Assembly (NCBI GenBank): GCA_045430345.1
Contig: JAILXT010000006.1
Location: forward strand, 186,001 to 250,000
DNA: 64,000 nt
DNA from: Agarilytica sp045430345
Lineage (GTDB): Bacteria > Pseudomonadota > Gammaproteobacteria > Pseudomonadales > Cellvibrionaceae
Direction of reading: 5' to 3'
Part shown: one piece after another, positions 34,982 to 44,330 of the stretch
Layout of the letters: every line of letters begins with the position of its first letter
Numbering within the stretch: position 1 is the first letter of the stretch
Translations under genes and position numbers: made by a program
The notes under the pieces: generated by a model
What the model was told of the DNA's origin: nothing
Seen by the model: only the letters and a program-made list of their open reading frames with translations
Database searches by the model: none

Positions 34982-36637
34982 ATGTCTGAATCAAACGCGC
35001 AAAACGCGTCAGAACCCAAAGGCTCCGCGGATATTCGCGAGTGGGATCCGGAAGATACCCAGTTTTGGGAATCCACGGGTAAAAAAATCGCAAATCGCAA
35101 TCTATGGATTTCGATTCCAAGCTTGCTGTGCGGATTCGCTGTATGGTTGTACTGGGGCATCATTACCGTACAAATGTTAAATCTTGGATTTCCGTTTGCT
35201 AAATCCGAGCTGTTTACGCTCATGGCGATTGCGGGGTTAACGGGCGCGACGCTCAGAATACCGTCGAGCTTCTTTATTCGTTTAGCCGGTGGCCGTAACA
35301 CCATTTTCTTTACCACGGCATTATTAATGCTACCGGCGCTCGGCGCAGGCCTCGCTTTACGCGATCAGAACACGCCACTTTGGGTATTCCAAGTCTTAGC
35401 CCTACTTTCTGGTTTTGGTGGCGGCAACTTTGCGTCTTCCATGTCAAACATCAGTTTCTTCTTCCCTAAAAAGCAACAAGGTTTAGCACTTGGCCTGAAT
35501 GCAGGTTTAGGAAACTTCGGTGTCACCAGTATGCAAATTTTAGTTCCACTGGCGATGACCTTCGGATTGTTCGGTGCGTTAGGCGGTGATTCCATGGTGC
35601 TGCAAAACACTTCGGGCACACTCATCGGTAAAATCCCAGCTGGATCAGAAACATGGATTCAAAATGCGGGCTTTATTTGGCTGCTATTTTTGGTGCCGCT
35701 AGCGTTTCTTGGTTGGTTCGGAATGAACAACCTTCGTTCTTCAGACGTTTCACCTAACATCCCTAACCCTGTGCTAAGTTTTGGCTTAATCAGTGGCATG
35801 CTTTTCGTAGGCTTTATTACCGCCGCCTTTGGCCTGTGGTTATTATTACCAGAGTCCGCTAACGGTTCAGGGTTTGGTGTTCCGAAAGAAATTGTCTTGG
35901 TGTTAGTTATTGCCTCCACCGTGTTTTTATTGAAACAAATTCCCGGTCAAATCAAAACCAACTTGACCCGTCAGTATAAAATATTCAACAACAAGCACAC
36001 GTGGATCATGAGTATTATCTACACCATGACCTTCGGTTCTTTCATTGGCTTTGCTGCATCATTCCCACTGTCTATTAAAGTCATCTTTGGCTACCAGCAT
36101 GTAATGGTTGACGGCGTTATGACCCATGACTTGAGTAACCCCAACGGCCCAAGTGCTTTAATGTACGCCTGGATGGGACCATTCATTGGTGCGCTAATTC
36201 GCCCTGTTGGCGGCTGGATTTCCGATAAAGTGGGCGGCGCGCTAGTCACTCAAATTTGTTCCGTCATCATGATCGGTAGCTCTGTAGGTGTTGCTTACTA
36301 CATGAAGCAAGCTTACGGATCAGCCACACCCGAAGAGTTCTTCGTACCCTTCTTCGTATTGTTCTTACTTTTGTTCGCCGCAACAGGTATTGGTAACGGC
36401 TCAACATTCAGAACAATTGCAATGGTATTCCCTAAAGAACAAGCCGGCCCAGTACTTGGTTGGACGTCTGCAGTCGCTGCTTACGGCGCCTTCTACATCC
36501 CTAAAGTGCTTGGTGAGCAAATTAAAGCAACCACACCAGAAGTCGCGCTATTTGGATTCGCGGCCTTCTATGCTTTCTGTCTAGTATTGAACTGGTGGTT
36601 TTACCTAAGAAAGAGCGGCGAGCACTACAACCCATAA
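34982..36637 (+). CDS. NarK2-type nitrate/nitrite MFS transporter, third of three
   Basis: 551 residues with about 12-14 hydrophobic segments. Signature elements are LRIPSSFFIRLAGGRN, FGGGNFASSMSNISFFFPKKQQG, GLNAGLGNFGVTSMQ (nitrate signature 1) and GWTSAVAAYGAFYIP near the C-terminus. It has a large insertion between helices near residues 200-220. The family resembles the second half of fused NarK1-NarK2 carriers, usually assigned as nitrate/nitrite antiporters in denitrifiers. RBS GGAGAAAAGAC precedes ATG. A T-tailed terminator follows, so it is monocistronic. Anr-like and NarL-like sites are upstream. Confidence 0.88.
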   Translation: MSESNAQNASEPKGSADIREWDPEDTQFWESTGKKIANRNLWISIPSLLCGFAVWLYWGIITVQMLNLGFPFAKSELFTLMAIAGLTGATLRIPSSFFIRLAGGRNTIFFTTALLMLPALGAGLALRDQNTPLWVFQVLALLSGFGGGNFASSMSNISFFFPKKQQGLALGLNAGLGNFGVTSMQILVPLAMTFGLFGALGGDSMVLQNTSGTLIGKIPAGSETWIQNAGFIWLLFLVPLAFLGWFGMNNLRSSDVSPNIPNPVLSFGLISGMLFVGFITAAFGLWLLLPESANGSGFGVPKEIVLVLVIASTVFLLKQIPGQIKTNLTRQYKIFNNKHTWIMSIIYTMTFGSFIGFAASFPLSIKVIFGYQHVMVDGVMTHDLSNPNGPSALMYAWMGPFIGALIRPVGGWISDKVGGALVTQICSVIMIGSSVGVAYYMKQAYGSATPEEFFVPFFVLFLLLFAATGIGNGSTFRTIAMVFPKEQAGPVLGWTSAVAAYGAFYIPKVLGEQIKATTPEVALFGFAAFYAFCLVLNWWFYLRKSGEHYNP

Positions 36638-36676
36638 CGCGCTTTAAACTGAATAAAAGATTTACCTAGTGTTAAT

Positions 36677-36701
36677 AGCCCGTGTAAGCGGGCTTTTTTT
36701 A
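36677..36701 (+). terminator. Intrinsic terminator after the third narK
   Basis: AGCCCG-tgtaag-CGGGCT forms a 6-bp GC-rich stem followed by seven T residues. Confidence 0.85.
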
Positions 36702-36736
36702 TGTCTCTTTTTATTTTTCCCTTTTAGCTTTTCCAT

Positions 36737-37126
36737 TTAGTTTTCGGCCTTCTCTTTCATCGGCTTTGCACACGATTTAAAGTTTTTCATCGCCTTTAAC
36801 TTATGCCCGACTTCTACGATCGAATCCAACGCAGGAATAAGCTCTTCCCCCAACGGGGTTAGCTCGTATTCGACCGAGGGGGGCGACGTCGGCCTTACAC
36901 GACGCTCAATCACCCCCCGCTCTTGTAACTCAGTCAAGCGCGCAGAAAGCACCTTCGCTGATATCGGCGGGATATCAATTCTCAGCTCATTGAAACGGCG
37001 CGCACCCCCGCGCAAGTACCATATTACGTTCGGTGCCCAGGCACCGGAAATGACGGCCATACACTCGCTCAAGGCGCAAGGTTCGGGGGGCTCGGGACTT
37101 TTATTACGTGTCACTTTTAAAGACAT
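36737..37126 (-). CDS. HxlR-family transcriptional regulator
   Basis: About 129 residues from the ATG at 37126 (an upstream in-frame start at 37192 would add a non-conserved stretch). It is a winged-helix HxlR protein: CALSECMAVISGAWAPNVIWYLRGGARRFNELRIDIPPISAKVLSARLTELQERGVIERR is the family core, and VEYELTPLGEEL is the wing and following helix. The N-terminal Cys before the helix is kept. HxlR regulators often sense reactive electrophiles. It is divergent from the GST/NTF2-like/tautomerase genes, which it probably controls. Confidence 0.87.
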   Translation of the reverse strand: MSLKVTRNKSPEPPEPCALSECMAVISGAWAPNVIWYLRGGARRFNELRIDIPPISAKVLSARLTELQERGVIERRVRPTSPPSVEYELTPLGEELIPALDSIVEVGHKLKAMKNFKSCAKPMKEKAEN

Positions 37127-37247
37127 ATTGAGATACCAAGTTACTCTGGAGAAACCTATAAATACGGAATCTCTTAGTAACCTGGTTGTCAACGGTTACT
37201 TCTTGCGAGACCATAGCCCTACCTTTCAACCAAACAGGAAGTCAACA

Positions 37248-37864
37248 ATGAAGCTCTATTTCAAACCCGGCGCATGCTCAATGGCGTCACACATCATATT
37301 GAACGAGACCAACAAGCAATTTGAATTAGAAAAAACAGACACGGAAACCGGCCTTACTGAAAGCGGGGAGAATTTTCTGGAGGTCAACCCCAACGGATAC
37401 GTACCCGCACTTAAAACATCGTCGGGAGAAATCATTACCGAAAACCCTGCGATTCTGCAGTTTATTGGTGACTCAGTACCCGATAAAAACCTAACGCCCC
37501 AGGACGATCCTCTCGCACGAACGAGGCTTCACGAAATACTTAACTTTATTTCGTCTGAGTTACACAAATCCTACGGACCATTTTTTTCCGGAGAAGCATT
37601 AGACGAACAAGCACAACAAACTACAAAGAAAAAATACACAAAAAAATTGCCCACATCGAAGATAAAATCAAAGACGGACGAGACTATTTACTCGGTGACA
37701 CCTTCTCCGTCGCAGATGCTTATGCCTTTGTTGTGCTTAATTGGTCAAACTTCATAGAACTCGACCTAACACCATGGCCCGCCGTCACATCATACATGGA
37801 CCGCGTAGGGCGCCGACCTTCCGTCGTTCAAGCGATGACAACGGAAGGGTTAATAAGCGCATGA
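37248..37864 (+). pseudogene. Glutathione S-transferase gene with a frameshift
   Basis: ATG at 37248 (RBS AGGAAG) encodes a GST N-terminal thioredoxin-like domain: MKLYFKPGACSMASHIIL, NPNGYVPAL and ITENPAILQFIGD. Near 37625-37635, in an A-rich run, the frame shifts by one base. Reading on in the second frame restores a normal GST C-terminal domain (KKIAHIEDKIKDGRDYLLGD, SVADAYAFVVLNW, WPAVTSYMDRVGRRPSV) to a TGA at 37862-37864. Together about 205 residues, the usual GST length. One missing A explains it. It could be a real inactivation, a programmed or slippage-corrected site, or a homopolymer sequencing error. The stop overlaps the next ATG (ATGA), so the gene was part of an operon. Confidence 0.85.
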
Positions 37865-38241
37865 ATGCGAGCTCGGCAACTTCGGAAATAACCAGCGTAA
37901 TAAACGCCTACTTCGATGCACTCTATTATTGTGATACCGATATTATTTCAACCGTTTTTCATCCTCGTGCAATTTATGCTACAGCGGATGAATCGCCCCC
38001 ACTCATTCGGACCATGGAAGAATACCTTTCCGTAATTGCACAAAGGAAATCACCCGCGTCAAAAAACGAACCTCGACATGATCACATTGACCATATCGAG
38101 TTAGCGGGAAAGAACACCGCTTTTGTCCGCGTAAGATGTGTCATCAAACCACGTAATTTTGTGGACCTATTAACGCTTATACGCACAGACAATAAATGGC
38201 AGATCATCGCCAAAGCTTTTCATTTTGTTGAAACCCATTAA
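37861..38241 (+). CDS. NTF2-like protein (SnoaL/lumazine-binding type)
   Basis: 126 residues from the ATG at 37861, which overlaps the GST stop by four bases; the frame is open upstream but only as GST out-of-frame sequence. The pattern VINAYFDALYYCDTDIISTVFHPRAIYATADESP is the opening helix and strand of the cone-shaped NTF2 fold, and ENAVRV-like strands end with WQIIAKAFHF. It resembles the putative lumazine-binding/NTF2-like family, small enzymes or binding proteins of varied function. It belongs to a short operon with GST and a tautomerase under a HxlR regulator, suggesting detoxification of electrophiles. The substrate is unknown. Confidence 0.75.
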   Translation: MNASSATSEITSVINAYFDALYYCDTDIISTVFHPRAIYATADESPPLIRTMEEYLSVIAQRKSPASKNEPRHDHIDHIELAGKNTAFVRVRCVIKPRNFVDLLTLIRTDNKWQIIAKAFHFVETH

Positions 38242-38253
38242 CGAGGAAATCAC

Positions 38254-38466
38254 ATGCCCTACGTCAACATTAAAGTCACCCGAGAAGGCGTTACGCCTGA
38301 ACAAAAAGCCGAACTGATACAAGGCGTCACACATTTGTTGTCTGAGGTGTTAGACAAATCACCTGCAACCACCTTTGTCGTCATTGATGAAGTTGAATTG
38401 GAAAGCTGGGGAATTGGCGGGCTCCCCGTCGAAGCGTATCGAGAAAGCCTAAAAAAGAAGAGTTAA
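38254..38466 (+). CDS. 4-oxalocrotonate tautomerase family enzyme
   Basis: 70 residues beginning Met-Pro-Tyr, so removal of Met exposes the catalytic N-terminal Pro of this superfamily. The sequence PYVNIKVTREGVTPEQKAEL continues with a helix and TTFVVIDEVELESWGIGG, the family beta-strand and hairpin. These hexameric enzymes interconvert enol and keto forms and some dehalogenate or scavenge reactive carbonyls. RBS GAGGAAATCAC precedes ATG, 12 bases after the NTF2-like stop. An intrinsic terminator follows. Confidence 0.9.
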   Translation: MPYVNIKVTREGVTPEQKAELIQGVTHLLSEVLDKSPATTFVVIDEVELESWGIGGLPVEAYRESLKKKS

Positions 38467-38490
38467 CAACCATAACTAAAGCTGGAGACT

Positions 38491-38516
38491 GCGCTGAGCC
38501 TCGTTCAGCGCTTTTT
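38491..38516 (+). terminator. Intrinsic terminator after the tautomerase gene
   Basis: GCGCTGA-gcctcgt-TCAGCGC followed by five T residues. narX converges on it from the other side. Confidence 0.85.
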
Positions 38517-38538
38517 AGAGAGAAACGGGTACCTTACG

Positions 38539-40377
38539 CTACGTATTTTGCACACTCGGTGTAAAACTAAAATGGACTCGCGTACCGCCCTCGTCGCGCA
38601 AGGCAACGTTCATACTCCCGCCAAGGTTACGACTTCGCTCGGTCATAATCGCCAAGCCATAGTGATTTAATTTCTCTGGAGAGGTAGGAATGCCCACGCC
38701 GTCATCGTCAATCGTCAGCTCCACCGTTTTGTCCGCTTTCTGCGTTAACGATACGGAAACATTCTCACCCTTCGAGTGATGTATCGCATTTTGACACGCC
38801 TCTCGAATAATTTGCAGAAGATGAATCTCTTCACCCGGCGCCAAAGGAATATCATCCACATGATAATCCAAAGAAACTTTCATCTCTGTACGTTCCTGTA
38901 GTTGCGTCACGGTGGTTTCCAATGCACCCCGCAAGCCACCTTTATCCATCTTCAAACGGAAGGTTGTAAGCAACTCCCGCAACTGACGGTAAGCCGAGCT
39001 TAAGCCTTCACGTAACTCATCGATAATGGCCTGCTGCATCTCCCATTTTTCTTTATCGTGGGATTTTTGCAAGCGGGTCACCTGTATCTGCAAATACGAC
39101 AGCGCTTGCGCCAAGGAGTCATGCAGTTCTCGTGCGATCACCGTACGCTCACTCAACATCGCAAAACGGTATTCGTGATCTTTTTGTTCTGTGAGCGACA
39201 ACGCAATGGCAAACTGGTTAGCCACTGATTGAACTAAGCTCTGCTGCCACGCGGGAAGCTCTTCCCCTGGCGCCAATTCTAAATCGATAATCCCGTAATG
39301 ACGCTCTTCCATCGCAATCGGAAATTTTCGCTCCCCAGGAGAGGACATTGTCTGCTTAAAATCCATTAGGTTACGACACCCACGACAATCATCTTTTCCA
39401 CAACTGTTACTAACACTGGTCGTAGGAATTAGCTTCAAGTAAGGCTTATCGCCTTGCTCGGTAAACAAGCATAACTCCAAACTTCTGCCATTTAATACAT
39501 CCGACAACTCATCAAGAATTGCCTGAAAATCCAAGCTGTTACGGTTGGACTCAAGAATTTCTTTTGCGGTATTAAAGAGGAAGTTAAGCGCAATGTTATT
39601 TTGCTTCAGCTCTTTGGTACGAACATCAACCCGATCTTCCAATTTCGCGTACGAATCGCCAATGGAGGCACTCATTTGGTTAAAGGTCGAAGAAAGCAAC
39701 GCCAACTCATCCCGCCCATCCACGCTCACGCGCTGAGAAAAATCACCATCACCTATCTTTCTAGCGGTATCCGTTAACTGCGACAGGGGTTTTTCGATAC
39801 GGTTTTTAAGTAAGTAAAAAATTAAGCTGCCCACCAACATCGTGATCAAAAACGCAATCAACTGAAAAGATCTCAAGTTGAGAATTTTACTTTCAGCATC
39901 TCGCTGAAATTCATTTACCAGCGCATCGGTGACGGCGACCTGGACATCCATAATAGCTTCCGTCGCCGGCGAGATACTCCCCAGACGAAGATCCGCCATT
40001 AACGCCGGCTTCACCACATTCGTCCAATGCTGGTAGGCATAGTTAAAGCGTTGGGTTAAGGCATTGTGCTCCTCGATAGGCTCCTTTGAATAAGCATGCT
40101 GTGCGGAGAAAAGCGGGTGATTCCAAGTTTTATGCAATGTTTCGATGGACTCTTTTACCTGCTCAACATCCCCTCGCTCTAAAGCCAACACAATGTAGTA
40201 GGTCTGCATTCGCATAGAGCCCGACAAGTTAATCGCCTGGGCATCATTATCGGCAAGCTCAGTCACCCAAAACGAGATAAAAATACTCAATAAGGTAATC
40301 CCCAGTATCGTCGCGAGGGATAAGGTGATGTAACTCATCACGGAGTTTAAAAAAAGCTGTTTGGGCTGCTCTTGCAC
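38539..40377 (-). CDS. narX: Nitrate/nitrite sensor histidine kinase NarX
   Basis: 612 residues from a GTG start. Two transmembrane helices (about 13-35 and 173-195) bracket a periplasmic NarX-type sensor whose P-box is NLSGSMRMQTYYIV, the nitrate-binding helix. A HAMP domain (about 195-245), a central GAF-like module with a Cys cluster (CGKDDCRGC), a HisKA_3 dimerisation domain with the phospho-acceptor His in ARELHDSLAQALSYLQ, and an HATPase (REACQNAIHHSKG, DDDGVGIP, HYGLAIMTERS) follow. It phosphorylates NarL in response to nitrate or nitrite. It is divergent from narGHJI. Unlike the usual narXL operon, narL is separated from it by five genes. Confidence 0.93.
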   Translation of the reverse strand: MQEQPKQLFLNSVMSYITLSLATILGITLLSIFISFWVTELADNDAQAINLSGSMRMQTYYIVLALERGDVEQVKESIETLHKTWNHPLFSAQHAYSKEPIEEHNALTQRFNYAYQHWTNVVKPALMADLRLGSISPATEAIMDVQVAVTDALVNEFQRDAESKILNLRSFQLIAFLITMLVGSLIFYLLKNRIEKPLSQLTDTARKIGDGDFSQRVSVDGRDELALLSSTFNQMSASIGDSYAKLEDRVDVRTKELKQNNIALNFLFNTAKEILESNRNSLDFQAILDELSDVLNGRSLELCLFTEQGDKPYLKLIPTTSVSNSCGKDDCRGCRNLMDFKQTMSSPGERKFPIAMEERHYGIIDLELAPGEELPAWQQSLVQSVANQFAIALSLTEQKDHEYRFAMLSERTVIARELHDSLAQALSYLQIQVTRLQKSHDKEKWEMQQAIIDELREGLSSAYRQLRELLTTFRLKMDKGGLRGALETTVTQLQERTEMKVSLDYHVDDIPLAPGEEIHLLQIIREACQNAIHHSKGENVSVSLTQKADKTVELTIDDDGVGIPTSPEKLNHYGLAIMTERSRNLGGSMNVALRDEGGTRVHFSFTPSVQNT

Positions 40378-40449
40378 TGTATTGGGGCCTTTCCGAAGAG
40401 GAATCTAATGATCCATTGTATGCCATAGAAATTAGTACATACACCCGCC

Positions 40450-40465
40450 TACCCCCTAATAGGTA
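40450..40465. promoter_or_regulatory. NarL 7-2-7 site upstream of narG
   Basis: TACCCCC-TA-ATAGGTA; the right half fits AKRRGTA fully and the left half TACYYMT at six of seven. Its centre is 50 bp upstream of the Anr box centre, near -91 of the predicted narG start. Confidence 0.65.
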
Positions 40466-40500
40466 GATAAACACTACTAGGGGTTAAGCAAAAAACCGAC

Positions 40501-40514
40501 TTGATCTAGATCAA
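40501..40514. promoter_or_regulatory. Anr/FNR box upstream of narG
   Basis: TTGAT-CTAG-ATCAA is a perfect consensus, extended to an 18-bp palindrome ACTTGATCTAGATCAAGT (40499-40516). TATAGT at 40536-40541 fits a -10 placing the box at about -41.5, the class II activator position. Confidence 0.85.
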
Positions 40515-40585
40515 GTAATGAATACTGAGGCTTTCTATAGTGGCTCTTATATATCCCATTTCCCTTTGTAGCAGAGGAAACAATT

Positions 40586-43500
40586 ATGAGTCACCTATTA
40601 GATAAGCTTCGATTTTTTAATGTGAAAAAATCGAGCTTTGCCGACGGACACGGCGTCACAACAAACGAAGACCGGGGCTGGGAAGATGGCTACCGCAAGC
40701 GTTGGCAGCACGATAAAGTCGTACGTTCCACGCACGGCGTTAACTGTACGGGTTCGTGTAGCTGGAAGATCTACGTCAAAAATGGCCTAGTCACCTGGGA
40801 AACACAGCAAACCGACTACCCGCGTACACGCCCAGACTTACCCAACCACGAACCACGCGGTTGCCCACGTGGCGCAAGCTTCAGCTGGTATATCTACAGC
40901 GCAAACCGCTTAAAATATCCGAAAATTAGAAAGCACTTGCTACAACTGTGGCGCGAAGCCAAATCTACCCATAGCGATCCAGTAAAAGCCTGGGAATCCA
41001 TTGTTAGCGACCCCGTTAAAACGCAAAGCTACAAAAGCAAGCGTGGCATGGGTGGTCTTGTACGTTCCGATTGGCAAGAAGTGAATGAACTTATCGCAGC
41101 CTCCAACGTATACACCGCTAAAACCTACGGCCCTGACCGTATCTCGGGCTTCTCTCCTATTCCTGCAATGTCGATGGTCAGCTACGCGGCCGGTTCACGT
41201 TACCTGTCTCTTATCGGGGGTAACTGCCTAAGCTTCTACGATTGGTACTGTGACCTTCCACCAGCATCACCACAAATTTGGGGTGAGCAAACCGACGTTC
41301 CAGAATCTGCTGATTGGTATAACTCTGGCTACATCATCGCGTGGGGATCAAACGTTCCTCAAACACGTACGCCAGATGCTCACTTCTTTACCGAAGTCCG
41401 CTACAAAGGCACGAAGACGGTTTCTGTTACACCTGACTATTCTGAAGTGGCGAAACTTACCGATGAATGGATACCTGCTAAACAAGGGACCGACGCCGCC
41501 GTTGCCATGGCAATGGGCCACGTTATCTTAAAAGAATTCCACGTTGAAAAACCCAGTGAATACTTCAAGAAATACGTTCGCACAACAACAGATTTCCCAT
41601 ACCTTGTGACCTTACTGCCTTCTGAGCAAGGACTACAGCAAGGGGCCTTCTTACGCGCGAGTGACCTGAGCGACAACCTCGGACAAGAAAACAACCCAGA
41701 ATGGAAAACCATCGCCTTAGATGAAACAACAAACAGCCTTGTTTCGCCAACCGGCTCTATCGGTTACCGCTGGGGTGAAAAAGGTAAGTGGAATATCGAG
41801 CAGAAAGATGGCGGCAGCGCTGCCGACGTAAACCTCTCTGTTTCGCTTAAAGACAAAGCCGATGAAGTAGTCGAAGTCGCCTTCCCATATTTCGGCGGAC
41901 AAGAACACGAATTCAATTACTTTGCTCACACTGAACACTCCGATGTTCAAATGCGAAAAGTCCCCGCAAAACGCATTAAACTTGCCGACGGCACCGAAAC
42001 GTTAGTTGCAACCGTATATGACCTAACCCTGGCAAACTACGGTGTCGATAACGGACTGAATTGCCCGAATACGGCAAGCAGCTTGGACGACGACGCACCT
42101 TACACACCCGCATGGCAAGAAAAGATCACCGGTGTACCACGCGAGCAAATTATTCGTATCGCACGTGAATTTGCCGACAACGCTGACAAAACCAATGGTC
42201 GCTCCATGATCATCATCGGCGCAGCGATGAACCACTGGTACAACATGGACATGAACTACCGTGGCGTTATCAACATGTTGATGATGTGTGGCTGTATCGG
42301 TCAATCCGGTGGTGGCTGGGCGCACTATGTTGGGCAAGAAAAACTACGTCCGCAGTGCGGTTGGTTACCACTCGCCTTTGGTTTGGATTGGCAGCGTCCG
42401 CCTCGCCAAATGAACGGTACCTCTTTCTTCTATAACCATTCCAGCCAATGGCGTTATGAAAAACTGGAAATGACGGAAGTGGTTTCCCCACTTGCAGATA
42501 AGAGCAAATGGTCTGGCTCCATCATCGATTACAACACCCGAGCAGAGCGTATGGGGTGGTTGCCATCGGCACCACAAATTAGCATGAACCCCCTTGAGCT
42601 AACGAAAAAAGCCGCTGAAGCGGGCATGGAACCCAAAGATTACGCAGTACAAAATCTTAAAAGTGGCGATCTAAAGTTTGCCTGTGAAGATCCAGATAAC
42701 CCACAGAACTACCCACGCAATATGTTCATTTGGCGTTCTAACTTACTCGGTTCATCCGGTAAGGGTCATGAATATATGCTGCGCCATTTACTCGGCACTA
42801 AGCATGGCTTAATGGGTAAAGACCTTGGCGAAAGTGGCGACAAAAAACCGGAAGATGTCACCTGGCATGACGACGGCCCAGAAGGCAAAGTAGATCTACT
42901 TGTCACGCTCGACTTCCGTATGTCCACTACCTGTTTGTATTCAGACATCGTACTTCCTACCGCTACCTGGTATGAAAAAGACGATATGAACACGTCTGAC
43001 ATGCATCCATTTATCCACCCACTGAGTAAAGCGGTTGACCCAGTTTGGGAATCCAAAAGTGACTGGGATATATTCAAAGGCATCGCCAAGAAATTCTCTG
43101 AATTATGTGACGGCCACTTAGGTGTCGAAAAAGATCTCGTCACCGTACCATTACAGCACGACACTCCCGCTGAGCTAGCACAGCCAGACGGTGTTAAAGC
43201 GTGGTGGAAAGGTGAATGTGATCTAATCCCCGGTAAAACTGCACCGAACATGGTGGTGGTTGAACGCGACTACCCTAACACCTACAAACGCTTCACCTCG
43301 CTTGGACCACTGCTAGAAAAACTCGGTAACGGCGGCAAGGGTATTAATTGGAATACCGATGAAGAAGTGGAGTTCCTTGGTAAGCTCAACAAAGTCCACA
43401 CAGAAGAAGGCATACATAAAGGCCGACCTAAAATTGAAACCGCGATCGATGCGGCGGAAGTTATTTTAAGCCTTGCGCCAGAAACAAATGGGCAAGTAGC

Positions 43501-44329
43501 CGTTAAAGCATGGGAACAACTATCCGGATTTACGGGGCGTGACCATACGCATTTAGCAAAACCGAAAGAAGACGAAAAAATTCGTTTCCACGATATCGTT
43601 GCGCAACCACGCAAAATTATCAGCTCTCCTACATGGTCTGGCTTGGAGGACGAACACGTATCGTACAACGCCGGTTACACCAACGTTCATGAGTTAATCC
43701 CCTGGAGAACCGTGACAGGTCGTCAACAGTTCTACCAAGATCACGAATGGATGCGCGACTTCGGTGAAACGCAATGTTTGTATAAGCCGCCCATTAACTT
43801 GAAGACGGTACAACCTTTGTTAGGCGAAAAACCTAACGGCAATACGGAACTTGTATTGAACTGGATTACGCCTCACCAAAAATGGGGTATCCACTCCACA
43901 TATTCAGACAACCTGCTTATGCTGACACTGTCTCGCGGCGGCCCTATTGTGTGGCTCAGTGAAATAGATGCGAAGAAAGGCGGTATTGAAGATAACGATT
44001 GGATAGAACTCTTTAACGTTAACGGTGCTATCGCTGCACGGGCCGTTGTTTCACAGCGAGTACCAGAAGGTATGAGCATGATGTACCACGCACAAGAACG
44101 TATTGTGAATGTGCCCGGTACAGAAACAACGAAAACTCGTGGCGGTATTCATAACTCTGTAACACGTGCAGTAATGAAACCAACGCACATGATCGGCGGT
44201 TATGCGCAGCAAGCCTACGGCTTTAACTACTACGGTACAGTAGGCTGTAACCGAGACGAATTCGTGATTGTCCGCAAGATGGATAAGGTCGACTGGCTCG
44301 ACGGCGAACAAACGCAGGAGGAGAAATAA
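40586..44329 (+). CDS. narG: Respiratory nitrate reductase alpha subunit NarG
   Basis: 1247-residue molybdo-bis-MGD catalytic subunit of the membrane-bound, cytoplasm-facing nitrate reductase. STHGVNCTGSCSW with the later EPRGCPRG gives the His-Cys3 ligands of the FS0 [4Fe-4S] cluster. GGNCLSFYDWYCDLPPASPQ contains the Asp that ligates molybdenum in this family. Length agrees with E. coli NarG (1247). As in that protein, only a vestigial Tat-like N-terminus is present. RBS GAGGAAAC precedes ATG. It begins the narGHJI operon under Anr and NarL sites and needs the MoaA/MoaB cofactor pathway encoded at 27.5-29 kb. Confidence 0.97.
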   Translation: MSHLLDKLRFFNVKKSSFADGHGVTTNEDRGWEDGYRKRWQHDKVVRSTHGVNCTGSCSWKIYVKNGLVTWETQQTDYPRTRPDLPNHEPRGCPRGASFSWYIYSANRLKYPKIRKHLLQLWREAKSTHSDPVKAWESIVSDPVKTQSYKSKRGMGGLVRSDWQEVNELIAASNVYTAKTYGPDRISGFSPIPAMSMVSYAAGSRYLSLIGGNCLSFYDWYCDLPPASPQIWGEQTDVPESADWYNSGYIIAWGSNVPQTRTPDAHFFTEVRYKGTKTVSVTPDYSEVAKLTDEWIPAKQGTDAAVAMAMGHVILKEFHVEKPSEYFKKYVRTTTDFPYLVTLLPSEQGLQQGAFLRASDLSDNLGQENNPEWKTIALDETTNSLVSPTGSIGYRWGEKGKWNIEQKDGGSAADVNLSVSLKDKADEVVEVAFPYFGGQEHEFNYFAHTEHSDVQMRKVPAKRIKLADGTETLVATVYDLTLANYGVDNGLNCPNTASSLDDDAPYTPAWQEKITGVPREQIIRIAREFADNADKTNGRSMIIIGAAMNHWYNMDMNYRGVINMLMMCGCIGQSGGGWAHYVGQEKLRPQCGWLPLAFGLDWQRPPRQMNGTSFFYNHSSQWRYEKLEMTEVVSPLADKSKWSGSIIDYNTRAERMGWLPSAPQISMNPLELTKKAAEAGMEPKDYAVQNLKSGDLKFACEDPDNPQNYPRNMFIWRSNLLGSSGKGHEYMLRHLLGTKHGLMGKDLGESGDKKPEDVTWHDDGPEGKVDLLVTLDFRMSTTCLYSDIVLPTATWYEKDDMNTSDMHPFIHPLSKAVDPVWESKSDWDIFKGIAKKFSELCDGHLGVEKDLVTVPLQHDTPAELAQPDGVKAWWKGECDLIPGKTAPNMVVVERDYPNTYKRFTSLGPLLEKLGNGGKGINWNTDEEVEFLGKLNKVHTEEGIHKGRPKIETAIDAAEVILSLAPETNGQVAVKAWEQLSGFTGRDHTHLAKPKEDEKIRFHDIVAQPRKIISSPTWSGLEDEHVSYNAGYTNVHELIPWRTVTGRQQFYQDHEWMRDFGETQCLYKPPINLKTVQPLLGEKPNGNTELVLNWITPHQKWGIHSTYSDNLLMLTLSRGGPIVWLSEIDAKKGGIEDNDWIELFNVNGAIAARAVVSQRVPEGMSMMYHAQERIVNVPGTETTKTRGGIHNSVTRAVMKPTHMIGGYAQQAYGFNYYGTVGCNRDEFVIVRKMDKVDWLDGEQTQEEK

Positions 44330-44330
44330 G

